Part shown: piece by piece, positions 11,121 to 19,355 of the stretch
How positions within the stretch are numbered: position 1 is the first letter of the stretch
Layout of the letters: every line of letters starts with the position of its first letter
NCBI RefSeq assembly: GCF_013201665.1
Contig: NZ_CP053840.1
Location: 2,542,001-2,606,000 of the forward strand
Direction of reading: 5' to 3'
DNA from: Arcobacter venerupis
Lineage (GTDB): Bacteria; Campylobacterota; Campylobacteria; Campylobacterales; Arcobacteraceae
Length of the DNA: 64,000 nt
The notes under the pieces: model-generated
The model's database searches: none
What the model saw: the letters and a program-made list of their open reading frames with translations, nothing else
Told to the model about the DNA's origin: nothing
Program-made: the position numbers and the translations under genes

Positions 11121-11762
11121 TTACATTTTTGAGATAAGGTCTGCCAATGCTTCAATTTCAGCATCTGTTTTATTACTAACTTGTCCTGTCATGATATTTT
11201 TCATAACTCCACCATAACTACCATCTTTATAACCATGCAATGAATCAATAATTCTTTGTTTATCCCAACCTGCAATCACTTGTGATTTTCCTAAAGCTGA
11301 TTTTTCTGCTTTTTGTCCATGACAAGATGCACATGTTGTAAATAAAGTTGATGCATCAATTGATGATACATCAGTTGTAGCTGTTTGTTCTGTCACTTCT
11401 TTAATCTCACCTTCAACTTTTTCTGGTGCAATTACAATATTTTCTTTTGTTTCTGTAATTGTAGTAACTGTATCTTTTGGTTCTTCCATTTTTTCAGTTG
11501 ATTCTTCAACTTTAGAAGTTACGTCTTTTACTGTTTCAACTACTTTTTCACTATTTTCTTTAACTTCATTAGAAACTTTCTCTACAGCTTGAGTTGTATC
11601 TTGAACAGCAGTTGTTGGTTGTTCTTCTTTCACTACAGGTGTAACTTCATCTTTTTTAATTTCTTGTACAGTTGAACTAGTTTGATTAGACTCTTTTTTC
11701 TCGTCTCCACAGCCTGTTAATAATGCAACTGCTACAGCTGAACCTAATAAAAGTTTTTTCAT
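11121..11762 (-). CDS. Lipoprotein-anchored c-type cytochrome with long charged linker
   Basis: A 213-residue protein. Residues 1-18 are a lipoprotein signal with lipobox LTGC (lipidated Cys18). Residues about 20-130 are a low-complexity linker rich in Glu, Lys, Val and Thr. The C-terminal 75 residues are a small class I cytochrome c with the haem motif CASCH at 144-148 and a likely axial Met in KNIMTG. It is probably a single-haem c553-like electron carrier held at a membrane surface by its lipid and moved on the flexible linker. A longer reading from 11819 is rejected because the signal peptide begins at ATG 11762, preceded by AAAGGAAC. It stands between clpA and the rRNA operon, all reading leftwards, with its own terminator. 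The physiological partner is unknown. Confidence 0.82.
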   Translation of the reverse strand: MKKLLLGSAVAVALLTGCGDEKKESNQTSSTVQEIKKDEVTPVVKEEQPTTAVQDTTQAVEKVSNEVKENSEKVVETVKDVTSKVEESTEKMEEPKDTVTTITETKENIVIAPEKVEGEIKEVTEQTATTDVSSIDASTLFTTCASCHGQKAEKSALGKSQVIAGWDKQRIIDSLHGYKDGSYGGVMKNIMTGQVSNKTDAEIEALADLISKM

Positions 11763-11857
11763 GATTTTTGTTCCTTTGTTAAATAAAATAATAACTTGTT
11801 TGTTTTGTATAAAAAACAATTTTCGAATTGTATCTAAAGATTTGTATAAAAATTGTG

Positions 11858-14077
11858 TTACAAAGCTATAAATTCAAAAATAAACTCTTTTTCGAAATCT
11901 ATTTTTACCAAACCACCCTTTTTTAACTTACCAAATAAAATTTCATCTGTTAATGGATTTTTAATTTTATCTGAGATTACTCTATTAAGTGGCCGTGCGC
12001 CCATTGCTCTATCATAACCTAAAGTAGCTAGTTCTTTTTTCGCTTTTGCACTTATTTCAATTTTGATTTTTTTATCTACTAATTGTTTTTCTAAATCTTC
12101 TATAAATTTACCTGCAACTTTAGTAACAATATCAATACTTAACGAATCAAAAGTAACAACCGCATCAAGTCTATTTCTAAACTCTGGTGCAAAAAATTTA
12201 TTTATAGCTTTGTTTTCATTTAGTTTTTCATTTTTTGCAAATCCCATTACATTTGCTTCTGTTGCTCCTAAATTTGAAGTCATTATTAAAACAACATTTT
12301 GGAAATCAGCTTTATTACCACTATTATCAGTTAATTCAGCATTATCCATAACTTGAAGTAAAATTGACATTAAATCAGGATGTGCTTTTTCAATCTCATC
12401 AAGTAAAAGTACTGTATGAGGATGTTTTCTGATGGCTTCAGTTAAAAGTCCACCTTGTTCAAATCCTACATAACCAGCTGGTGCTCCAATCAGTCTTGAG
12501 ATTGTATGAGCTTCCATATATTCACTCATATCAAATCTTTCAAAATGAATTCCAAGTTGAGCTGATAACTCTTTGGCAACTTCTGTTTTTCCAACTCCTG
12601 TTGGTCCTGTAAATAAGAAGCTTCCAATTGGTTTTTTATCAAGTCCAAGACCAGCTTTATTTCTTTTTATTGATTGAACAATAGTTGTAATTGCACTATC
12701 TTGTCCAAAAACTCTTTTTTGCATATTTTTTTCTAACGATTTTAATAGAGTTAAATCAGATTTTGTTGCACTTCGCTCTGGAATATGTGCCATTTTAGCA
12801 ATTGTAGTTTCAACATCTTTTGAAGTTATTGTTATATTTTTTTCAGATTTTGTTTTTAAATCACTTGCTAATAATATCTTTTTAGAAGCTCCAACCTCAT
12901 CAATTACATCAATCGCACAATCTGGTAAAAATCTATCTGTAATATATTTTTTACTTAATTCAACGGCACTTATTATTGCACTTTTTGAATATTTAACACC
13001 ATGATACTCTTCATATTTTGATTTTAAACCTTCTAAAATAGTAATCGAATCTTCAATTGATGGTTCATTCACATCTACTTTTGCAAATCTTCTACTTAAT
13101 GCTTTATCTTTTGAAAAATCATTTCTATATTCACTAAAAGTTGTAGCTCCTACACATCTTAATTTTCCATTAGCTAACATTGGTTTTAAGATATTTGAAG
13201 CATCCATGGCACTTCCACCAACACTTCCAGCTCCTACAATTGTGTGAATTTCATCAATAAATAAAATCGCATTTGGTATTTTTGCTACTTCTTTTAAAAG
13301 TGATTTTAATTTTTTCTCAAAATCACCTCTATATTTTGTTCCTGCAATCATTGAACCCATATCAAGTGAGAAAACTTTTGCTTTTAATAAAAATTCTGGA
13401 ACTCTTTCTTGTGCTATTTCTAAAGCTAAACCTTCTGCAATTGCAGTTTTACCAACTCCTGGTTCACCAACTAAAATAGGATTATTTTTCTTTCTTCGAC
13501 TTAAAATTTCAATTACCCTTGAAATCTCTGTTTCTCTTCCAATAACTGGATCAATTTCACCTTTTTTTGCAACAGATACTAATTCTGTTGAATTTTTATC
13601 TAAAACTTTATTATCAATATCATTGTCATCTTCATTTATATTATCTTCATCTGTTTCTTTATGAGAAATTTCTTCTAAAATATCAACTCTTTGAATTCCT
13701 AACTTTTTTAATAAATATGTAGCATAAGATTTTTCATCTTTTAAAATTGCGACAAACATATCTTCTACATTTGCATTTGATTTTCCACTTGTTTGAACAT
13801 GTGCTACCATATATTCTATTGTTGATGTTAAAGAGATGGTTTCCATTGGTTCATCTATTACATTAATTGGCAGTCTTGGTGTATTTTCATCAATATATTT
13901 TTTTACATCACTAAATAATTGATTTGTATCAACACCTAAATCTATAAATAAATTTTCTATTGTTTGGTCATGAATTAACATTAAAAAAATATGTTCTAAT
14001 GTTAGATATTCATGTTTACTACTTTTTGCATATCCTACAGCTTGTGTAAAAATGCTTCTTAATTCTTTGCTAATCAT
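11858..14077 (-). CDS. clpA: ATP-dependent Clp protease ATP-binding subunit ClpA
   Basis: A 739-residue Hsp100 unfoldase that feeds substrates to ClpP. A Clp N-domain (about 1-140) is followed by an acidic Asp/Glu/Asn linker (141-160), AAA+ module 1 with Walker A GEPGVGKT at 204-211 and DEIHT in Walker B, and AAA+ module 2 with GPTGVGKT near 490 and LLLDEIEKAHPD. The short spacer between modules and the absence of a coiled-coil middle domain separate it from ClpB and ClpC. A hydrophobic MGF triplet after TSNLGATEAN is the likely ClpP-docking loop. It begins 1 nt after clpS, its adaptor, so the two are co-translated. Confidence 0.95.
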   Translation of the reverse strand: MISKELRSIFTQAVGYAKSSKHEYLTLEHIFLMLIHDQTIENLFIDLGVDTNQLFSDVKKYIDENTPRLPINVIDEPMETISLTSTIEYMVAHVQTSGKSNANVEDMFVAILKDEKSYATYLLKKLGIQRVDILEEISHKETDEDNINEDDNDIDNKVLDKNSTELVSVAKKGEIDPVIGRETEISRVIEILSRRKKNNPILVGEPGVGKTAIAEGLALEIAQERVPEFLLKAKVFSLDMGSMIAGTKYRGDFEKKLKSLLKEVAKIPNAILFIDEIHTIVGAGSVGGSAMDASNILKPMLANGKLRCVGATTFSEYRNDFSKDKALSRRFAKVDVNEPSIEDSITILEGLKSKYEEYHGVKYSKSAIISAVELSKKYITDRFLPDCAIDVIDEVGASKKILLASDLKTKSEKNITITSKDVETTIAKMAHIPERSATKSDLTLLKSLEKNMQKRVFGQDSAITTIVQSIKRNKAGLGLDKKPIGSFLFTGPTGVGKTEVAKELSAQLGIHFERFDMSEYMEAHTISRLIGAPAGYVGFEQGGLLTEAIRKHPHTVLLLDEIEKAHPDLMSILLQVMDNAELTDNSGNKADFQNVVLIMTSNLGATEANVMGFAKNEKLNENKAINKFFAPEFRNRLDAVVTFDSLSIDIVTKVAGKFIEDLEKQLVDKKIKIEISAKAKKELATLGYDRAMGARPLNRVISDKIKNPLTDEILFGKLKKGGLVKIDFEKEFIFEFIAL

Positions 14078-14078
14078 T

Positions 14079-14378
14079 TTATTCTTCTTCCATTATAGCT
14101 TTTAAAGGAAAACCCTTTTCTCTTGCCATTGTTTTAACTTGAGCAACTTTTGTTGAAGCAATTTCATATGTATAAGTCCCACATAGTTCTTTTCCCTTGT
14201 GGTGAATATTCATCATTATAACTGAAGCTTCATCAACTGATTTTCTAAATACTTTTACTAAAACATCAATTACAAAATCCATTGTCGAGAAATCATCATT
14301 TAATAAAAAAACTTTATATTTTTTTGGCTCTTGTAAATCTAACTCATCATCTAATTCAATTTCTATTTCATTACTCAC
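14079..14378 (-). CDS. clpS: ClpS adaptor protein
   Basis: A 99-residue N-end-rule adaptor that binds the ClpA N-domain and presents proteins with bulky N-terminal residues. The core shows the family pattern: YKVFLLNDDFSTMDFVIDVL, then the MNIHHKGKELCGTYTYEIA block and VAQVKTMAREKGFPL. The N-terminal 18 residues are acidic and flexible, as usual. The start codon is GTG at 14378, with AAAGG 6 nt upstream. A TATAAT-like hexamer on the minus strand at 14416-14421 is a candidate promoter. Confidence 0.95.
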   Translation of the reverse strand: MSNEIEIELDDELDLQEPKKYKVFLLNDDFSTMDFVIDVLVKVFRKSVDEASVIMMNIHHKGKELCGTYTYEIASTKVAQVKTMAREKGFPLKAIMEEE

Positions 14379-14461
14379 TTCAAACCTTTGTTATAATAAT
14401 TATTATGTCTCTTATATTATAATAAAAAAGCAATAATTAAAATAAAAAATATTTCCATAAT

Positions 14462-14506
14462 AGCATTAATGAATTATTAATACCTGATTATCTTACTATT
14501 AATGCT
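14462..14506. repeat. Inverted repeat in the clpS-moxR divergent region
   Basis: AGCATTAAT (14462-14470) and ATTAATGCT (14498-14506) form a perfect 9-bp inverted repeat with a 27-base gap, placed between the divergent clpS and MoxR genes. It could be an operator for one of them. No regulator is known from the sequence. Confidence 0.3.
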
Positions 14507-14524
14507 CTATTTACTCATCTGAAT

Positions 14525-14530
14525 TATACT
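14525..14530 (+). promoter_or_regulatory. Candidate -10 for the Bat operon
   Basis: TATACT 40 nt ahead of the MoxR start, in an otherwise AT-rich leader. There is no convincing -35. It is placed just downstream of the inverted repeat at 14462-14506. Confidence 0.3.
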
Positions 14531-14569
14531 GCTAAATACACAAAAATAATTTAAACAAAAAGGTATTAA

Positions 14570-15517
14570 ATGAACAACCTAATACAAAATATCAAAAATG
14601 AAATGAAAAAAGTTATTGTTGGTCAAGAGGAGTTAATTGACTCTTTATTAATTGGTCTTATTGCAAATGGACACATTTTAGTTGAAGGTGTTCCAGGCCT
14701 TGCAAAAACAACTGCAATTAATGCCCTTGCCCAAGCTTTAGGAATAGAGTTTAAAAGAATACAATTTACTCCTGATTTACTTCCAAGTGATATAACTGGA
14801 ACTGAAATTTATAATCCAAAAAGTGGGGAATTTTCTATCAAAAAAGGACCTGCATTTACAAATCTACTTCTTGCAGATGAAATAAATAGAGCACCTGCAA
14901 AAGTTCAAGCAGCACTTTTAGAAGTAATGCAAGAGAGACAAATCACTATTTCAGATACAACTTTTAAATCTCCAAGTCCATTTTTAGTAATGGCAACAGA
15001 AAATCCAGTTGAACAAGAAGGAACTTATAGACTTCCTGAAGCGCAACTTGATAGATTTATGATGAAAGTTTTAGTGGGATACAACACTTTTGATGAAGAG
15101 ATGGAAATCGTAAATAGAGTTGCAATTAAAGGATTTGAACAAATTCAAGTTGTTGCAAGCGTTGATGATATTATAAATATGAAAGAGTCATTAAAGGAAA
15201 TACATGTTGATACTGCTGTAAAAAATTATATGACAAAACTAATTTTTTCAACAAGAGATCCCAAAGATTATGATTTACATGAAATTGCTGAATATATAGA
15301 GTTTGGAGCAAGTCCAAGAGCTTCTATTGATTTATATAAAGCAAGTATCGCAACTGCTTTGATAAGAGGAAAAGATTATGTAACTCCTTTAGATATCTCT
15401 TATGTTTTAAAAGGTGTATTAAGACATAGATTAATTCTTAACTTTAAAGCCAGAGCAAATGGAATTACAACTGATTATATTATTGAAAAAATTATCCAAA
15501 AAATAAAAACTCCTTAA
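14570..15517 (+). CDS. MoxR-family AAA+ ATPase (Bat operon)
   Basis: A 315-residue AAA_3/MoxR ATPase. Walker A is GVPGLAKT at 40-47, Walker B is LLADEINRAPAKVQAALLEVMQE near 103-120, followed by the sensor-1 segment ATENPVEQEGTYRLPEAQLDRF and a C-terminal lid with GASPRASIDL. MoxR ATPases act as chaperones or activators of von Willebrand factor A (vWA) proteins encoded beside them, and here two vWA proteins follow in the same operon. It starts a run of seven tightly packed genes and is preceded by AAAGG. Confidence 0.9.
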   Translation: MNNLIQNIKNEMKKVIVGQEELIDSLLIGLIANGHILVEGVPGLAKTTAINALAQALGIEFKRIQFTPDLLPSDITGTEIYNPKSGEFSIKKGPAFTNLLLADEINRAPAKVQAALLEVMQERQITISDTTFKSPSPFLVMATENPVEQEGTYRLPEAQLDRFMMKVLVGYNTFDEEMEIVNRVAIKGFEQIQVVASVDDIINMKESLKEIHVDTAVKNYMTKLIFSTRDPKDYDLHEIAEYIEFGASPRASIDLYKASIATALIRGKDYVTPLDISYVLKGVLRHRLILNFKARANGITTDYIIEKIIQKIKTP

Positions 15518-15534
15518 GTAAAAGGAACAATAAA

Positions 15535-16365
15535 ATGTATGATAAAGCAAAAGAGATAATAATAAAAGCCAAAACAAATATTTTTAATACAAATCTTGGA
15601 AATCAATTAACTTCTCTAAAAGGTGATGGTTTAGATTTTAAAGAGATTAAAGAGTACAACTATGGTGATAATATAAAAAATATCAACTGGAAAGCAACTG
15701 CTAAAAGTAATTCTCTAAAAGTAAATGTATTTGATGAAAGTAGACAGTTAAATATAATTGTTGCTTTTTTGATAAATGGAAGTTTAGAGTTTGGTTCTGT
15801 TAATATGAAACAAGATATTGCAACTGAAATTATCGCCCTACTTGGTTTTTCATCTATTTATAATCATGACTTACTTTTTCCTATTTTTTTTAGTAATAAA
15901 AGTGAAATATTTTATGAACCAACCTATGATGAGACAATTATGTATAAACTTATCCAAGATGCCTTAGAAATTAAGTGCATTAAAAAAGAAGTAGATTATA
16001 AAAAATTCTGTGATTATATAAATAATACAATGAAACAGCGTTCTGTTATTTTTGTAATTGGTGATTTTTATGGAGATGTGGATTTAAGTGAAATTGCTTA
16101 TACAAATGATGTTTATGCATTAATAGTACGAGATAGATTAGAAGAGTATCCTTTATTAAATGGTGAATACGAACTTGTAAATGCCACAAATCTTAAAAGT
16201 AGTGAATTTAATATTACAAAAAATGTTGCAAAAAAATATAAAGAACTTTTAGATTTACAAGATGAACAACTAAAAGAGCATTTTCTTAAACACAGAATCA
16301 CCCACGGAAAAATATACACAGACGATGATATTTTCCTTCGATTATCACAAATCATAAAAGGATAA
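15535..16365 (+). CDS. DUF58 domain protein (Bat operon)
   Basis: A 276-residue protein with the DUF58 signature GDGLDFKEIKEYNYGDNIKN followed by INWKATAKSNSLKVN. These proteins have a vWA-like fold with an incomplete metal site and nearly always follow a MoxR gene. No membrane segment is visible, so it is probably cytoplasmic. It starts 17 nt after the ATPase. The specific role is not known; with MoxR it is thought to work on the membrane vWA proteins. Confidence 0.85.
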   Translation: MYDKAKEIIIKAKTNIFNTNLGNQLTSLKGDGLDFKEIKEYNYGDNIKNINWKATAKSNSLKVNVFDESRQLNIIVAFLINGSLEFGSVNMKQDIATEIIALLGFSSIYNHDLLFPIFFSNKSEIFYEPTYDETIMYKLIQDALEIKCIKKEVDYKKFCDYINNTMKQRSVIFVIGDFYGDVDLSEIAYTNDVYALIVRDRLEEYPLLNGEYELVNATNLKSSEFNITKNVAKKYKELLDLQDEQLKEHFLKHRITHGKIYTDDDIFLRLSQIIKG

Positions 16366-16367
16366 AT

Positions 16368-16745
16368 GTGGAAGAGTTAAAAGATATAAAAGGAATTATT
16401 GAAGTTCCTGATTATTCCCTTTGGATTTTACTTAGCATGATTGTTGGTTTATTACTTTGTTTAATCTTTGCAATCTATTATTTTAAAAACCGAAGAAAAA
16501 AGAGAAAAAGATTAACATCAAAACAAATTGCAATGAAAAATTTAAAAGAGATAGATTTTGATGATACAAAAGGTGCGGTTTACAGTTTTTGTGAAAATTT
16601 CCAATACTTTATAGATGAAAAAAACAAAGAAGCTTTTGAAAAATTACAAAAAGAGTTGGAAATATTTAAATATAAAAAAGAGATAGAAAAACTCTCAGAA
16701 GAGCAAATAAACAAAATAAAAAGCATGATAAAGGAGATTAAATGA
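16368..16745 (+). CDS. Small membrane-anchored protein of the Bat operon (DUF4381-like)
   Basis: A 125-residue protein. One hydrophobic helix at about 17-41 is followed by a very basic patch (NRRKKRKR), so the C-terminal 80 residues, which are charged and helical, should lie in the cytoplasm. Position and architecture match the DUF4381 proteins found between DUF58 and the vWA genes in other Bat loci; sequence identity to that family was not tested. The start is GTG at 16368, 2 nt after the DUF58 stop. The ATGA overlap couples it to the next gene. Confidence 0.7.
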   Translation: MEELKDIKGIIEVPDYSLWILLSMIVGLLLCLIFAIYYFKNRRKKRKRLTSKQIAMKNLKEIDFDDTKGAVYSFCENFQYFIDEKNKEAFEKLQKELEIFKYKKEIEKLSEEQINKIKSMIKEIK

Positions 16746-17635
16746 ATTTTTTAAACTATACATTTGAATATCCTTATGCTTTTTTAATATTAATACTCTT
16801 TTTTGTATGTTTAAAATTTTGCAAAACAAAAGGTATCTCTTTTTATTTTCCTAATATTGCCTTGTTAGAAAAAGCCTCAAAAAGTTCAATGCTTTTAATA
16901 AATAGCTTAAAGTTTTTAACTGTTTTATTTTTAGTTATAGCTTTGAGTTCACCAATTAAAGAGGATGATGTAAATATTAAAAATGATGAAGGTTATGAAA
17001 TATCACTTATATTGGATGCCAGTGGTTCAATGATAGAAGCAAATAAATTTGGCATTGTAAAAGATATAGTGACAGATTTTGTTGATAAAAGAGAACATGA
17101 CCGTTTGGGTTTAAGTATTTTTGCAGATTTTGCATATGTGGCAATTCCTTTGACTTATGATAAAAATAGTATAAAAAGATTATTAAGTAAAATAGAAGTG
17201 GGAATTGCAGGACGACAAAGAACAGCTTTAAATGAAGCTCTATTTTTAAGTTCAAATCTCTTTAAAACAAGCAAATCAAAAAACAAGATTGCCATACTTT
17301 TAACTGATGGAATAGATAATACAAATACAATTCCTTTAGATGTGGCAATATCTACAGCCAAAAAATATGGAATAAAAGTTTATACAATTGGAGTTGGAAC
17401 TCCTGGAGATTTTAATCCAGCAGTACTGCAAGAAATTGCAAATCAAACAGATGCAAAATACTTTTATGCTGACACAATTCAAGGTTTAAAAGATATATAT
17501 TCAACAATTAATAAATTAGAAAAAAGTGAAATAAAAGCTGAAAAATATGTGAAAAAAACATATTTCTATCAATACTTTTTAGCTTTAGCAATGCTATTTT
17601 TCATGGCATATTTTTATATGTCAAATAAGGAGTAA
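16742..17635 (+). CDS. batA: BatA-type membrane vWA protein
   Basis: A 297-residue protein with membrane helices at about 12-26 and 53-70, a vWA domain from about residue 85 to 260, and a closing helix (FLALAMLFFMAYFYM). The metal-ion-dependent adhesion site is complete: DASGS at 92-96, the Thr in GRQRTAL and the Asp of LLTDGIDN. The domain should face the periplasm if the helices are oriented as in BatA. BatA and BatB of the Bacteroides aerotolerance locus are thought to assemble into a membrane complex with the TPR protein BatC. Confidence 0.85.
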   Translation: MNFLNYTFEYPYAFLILILFFVCLKFCKTKGISFYFPNIALLEKASKSSMLLINSLKFLTVLFLVIALSSPIKEDDVNIKNDEGYEISLILDASGSMIEANKFGIVKDIVTDFVDKREHDRLGLSIFADFAYVAIPLTYDKNSIKRLLSKIEVGIAGRQRTALNEALFLSSNLFKTSKSKNKIAILLTDGIDNTNTIPLDVAISTAKKYGIKVYTIGVGTPGDFNPAVLQEIANQTDAKYFYADTIQGLKDIYSTINKLEKSEIKAEKYVKKTYFYQYFLALAMLFFMAYFYMSNKE

Positions 17636-17637
17636 GG

Positions 17638-18582
17638 ATGTTTTATTTTAAAAATATAGAGTTTTTATATCTACTTTTTTTGATTATTCCTTTGATTTAT
17701 CTAATAAGTAAGAGAAAAGAGTTTGTTTTAGGACAATTTTCAGCTGAAGTATTTAAGAAAATAGAGTTTAAAAATAACAGATTCTCAAAAAAAACAAGAG
17801 CTATAATATTAATTTTCTCTTTTGTTTGTTTAATTTTTGCACTTGCAAGACCTGTAATGCAAAATGGTGAGATAAAAATAAAATCAAGTTTTGTGGATAT
17901 GTTAGTGGCTGTAGATATTTCAAAATCAATGATGGCAGATGATATTTATCCAAATAGATTTGAGTTTGAAAAAAATAAACTCTTCTCATTTTTAGATGAA
18001 CTAAAAAATATTAGAGTAGCCCTTGTGGGCTTTAGTTCTCAAACTTTTTTGATTTCACCTTTGACTGAGGATTTTAACTCTTTGAAGTTTTTAGTGAAAA
18101 ATCTAAGATTTGATTATCTAAATCTAAAAGGTACAAATATCAAATCAGTTTTAGAAGTTACAGATGATTTATTAAAAGATGAAAAAAATAAAATTCTATT
18201 AATCTTTACAGATGGTGGAAATGAAGATAATTTTGAAAATGAAATAGCTTATGCAAAAACCCACAATATCACAGTTTATGTTTATAATATAGGAACTTTA
18301 AATGGTGGAATTATCAAAGATGATAATGAAAATTCTGTTTTAGTAAAACTAAATGAAAATATTAAAAAATTAGCTTTAGATACAAATGGAGCATATTTGC
18401 AACAATCATTAAATCAAGATGATATAAAACAATTAAGTGAAATTATAAACAATAATTACAAAGCTGAAAAAGAAAAAGAAGATGTCATCAAGGATGAAAA
18501 AGAGTTGTTTATTTATCCATTAGTCTTGGCAATAATCCTATTTTTTATGGGGATTTTTTCACTTCCAAGGAGAGTATCATGA
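17638..18582 (+). CDS. batB: BatB-type membrane vWA protein
   Basis: A 314-residue paralogue of the preceding gene: two N-terminal helices (about 6-22 and 57-73), a vWA domain with DISKS at 93-97 and LIFTDGGNED further on, and a C-terminal helix near 290-307. The metal site is intact. It starts 2 nt after batA, and its stop overlaps the batC start by four bases (ATGA). The tandem pair of vWA genes is typical for Bat operons. Confidence 0.85.
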   Translation: MFYFKNIEFLYLLFLIIPLIYLISKRKEFVLGQFSAEVFKKIEFKNNRFSKKTRAIILIFSFVCLIFALARPVMQNGEIKIKSSFVDMLVAVDISKSMMADDIYPNRFEFEKNKLFSFLDELKNIRVALVGFSSQTFLISPLTEDFNSLKFLVKNLRFDYLNLKGTNIKSVLEVTDDLLKDEKNKILLIFTDGGNEDNFENEIAYAKTHNITVYVYNIGTLNGGIIKDDNENSVLVKLNENIKKLALDTNGAYLQQSLNQDDIKQLSEIINNNYKAEKEKEDVIKDEKELFIYPLVLAIILFFMGIFSLPRRVS

Positions 18583-19355
18583 GAATATTTATAAGTTTAC
18601 TTTTTATTACTTTTTCTTTTTCTTGGGCTTCGGTTTTTGATTTTAAATATTTAGATGATGCAAAAAAAGCTTATGAAAACAAAGATTATGAAAAAGCAGC
18701 AGATTCTTACTCAAAGGTAAATAGTGATGAAGCAAAATTTAATGAAGCAGACTCTTTATACAAAGCAAAAAAATATGAAGATGCTTTAAAAGCTTATTCA
18801 TCAATTTCAAATAAAAACTTAGAGTTTGACAAACTTTATAATATGGGAAATTCTTACGCTAATTTAAAAGATACAGATAAAGCCATAAAAAGTTATGAAG
18901 ATGCTTTAAAAATAAAAGATGATGAAGATGCAAAACATAATTTGGAAGTTTTGAAAAAGAAAAAAGAAGAACAAAAAAAGAATCAAGATAATAAAAGTGA
19001 CCAAAATAAGCAAGATGAAGAGAACAAACAACAAAATTCTCAAAATCAAAATCAGGACAAACAACAAAATAATAGTAAAGAAGATGAAAACAAAAAGGAA
19101 AATAGACAAGAGCCTGAACAACAACAAAATAGCCAAGACTCCCAAAAACCAGAGAATCAAAAAGATACAAAACAAGAAAATAAAAAAGAGCAAGAAGAGC
19201 AAAAACAAACACCAGCTTCCGAAATGCCACAAAAAGAACAAACAATTAGCAATATGGAAGAGAGAAAATGGCAAAAACTTCTAAATGATAGAGAGATAAA
19301 TACACTTTTACTTCCATTAACAAAAGGAGATAACAATGAAAAACAACCTTGGTAA
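18579..19355 (+). CDS. batC: BatC-type TPR protein with Lys/Gln/Asn-rich tail
   Basis: A 258-residue exported protein. A signal peptide (1-16, ending FSWAS) is followed by about three TPR units at 25-125 (AYENKDYEKAADSY, KKYEDALKAYSSI, YNMGNSYANLKDTDKAIKSY), then about 90 residues almost free of hydrophobics and dominated by K, Q, N, E and D. A final block, NMEERKWQKLLNDREINTLLLPL, looks like a docking helix. In BatC the TPR region is thought to bring the vWA partners together. The extreme composition of the linker explains the spurious antisense frames in this stretch. It overlaps batD by 20 bases. Confidence 0.8.
   Translation: MRIFISLLFITFSFSWASVFDFKYLDDAKKAYENKDYEKAADSYSKVNSDEAKFNEADSLYKAKKYEDALKAYSSISNKNLEFDKLYNMGNSYANLKDTDKAIKSYEDALKIKDDEDAKHNLEVLKKKKEEQKKNQDNKSDQNKQDEENKQQNSQNQNQDKQQNNSKEDENKKENRQEPEQQQNSQDSQKPENQKDTKQENKKEQEEQKQTPASEMPQKEQTISNMEERKWQKLLNDREINTLLLPLTKGDNNEKQPW

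Noticed and set aside
18859-19284. Three overlapping frames in and against batC
   Set aside because: They are produced by the K/Q/N/E-rich low-complexity linker of BatC and have no start signals.
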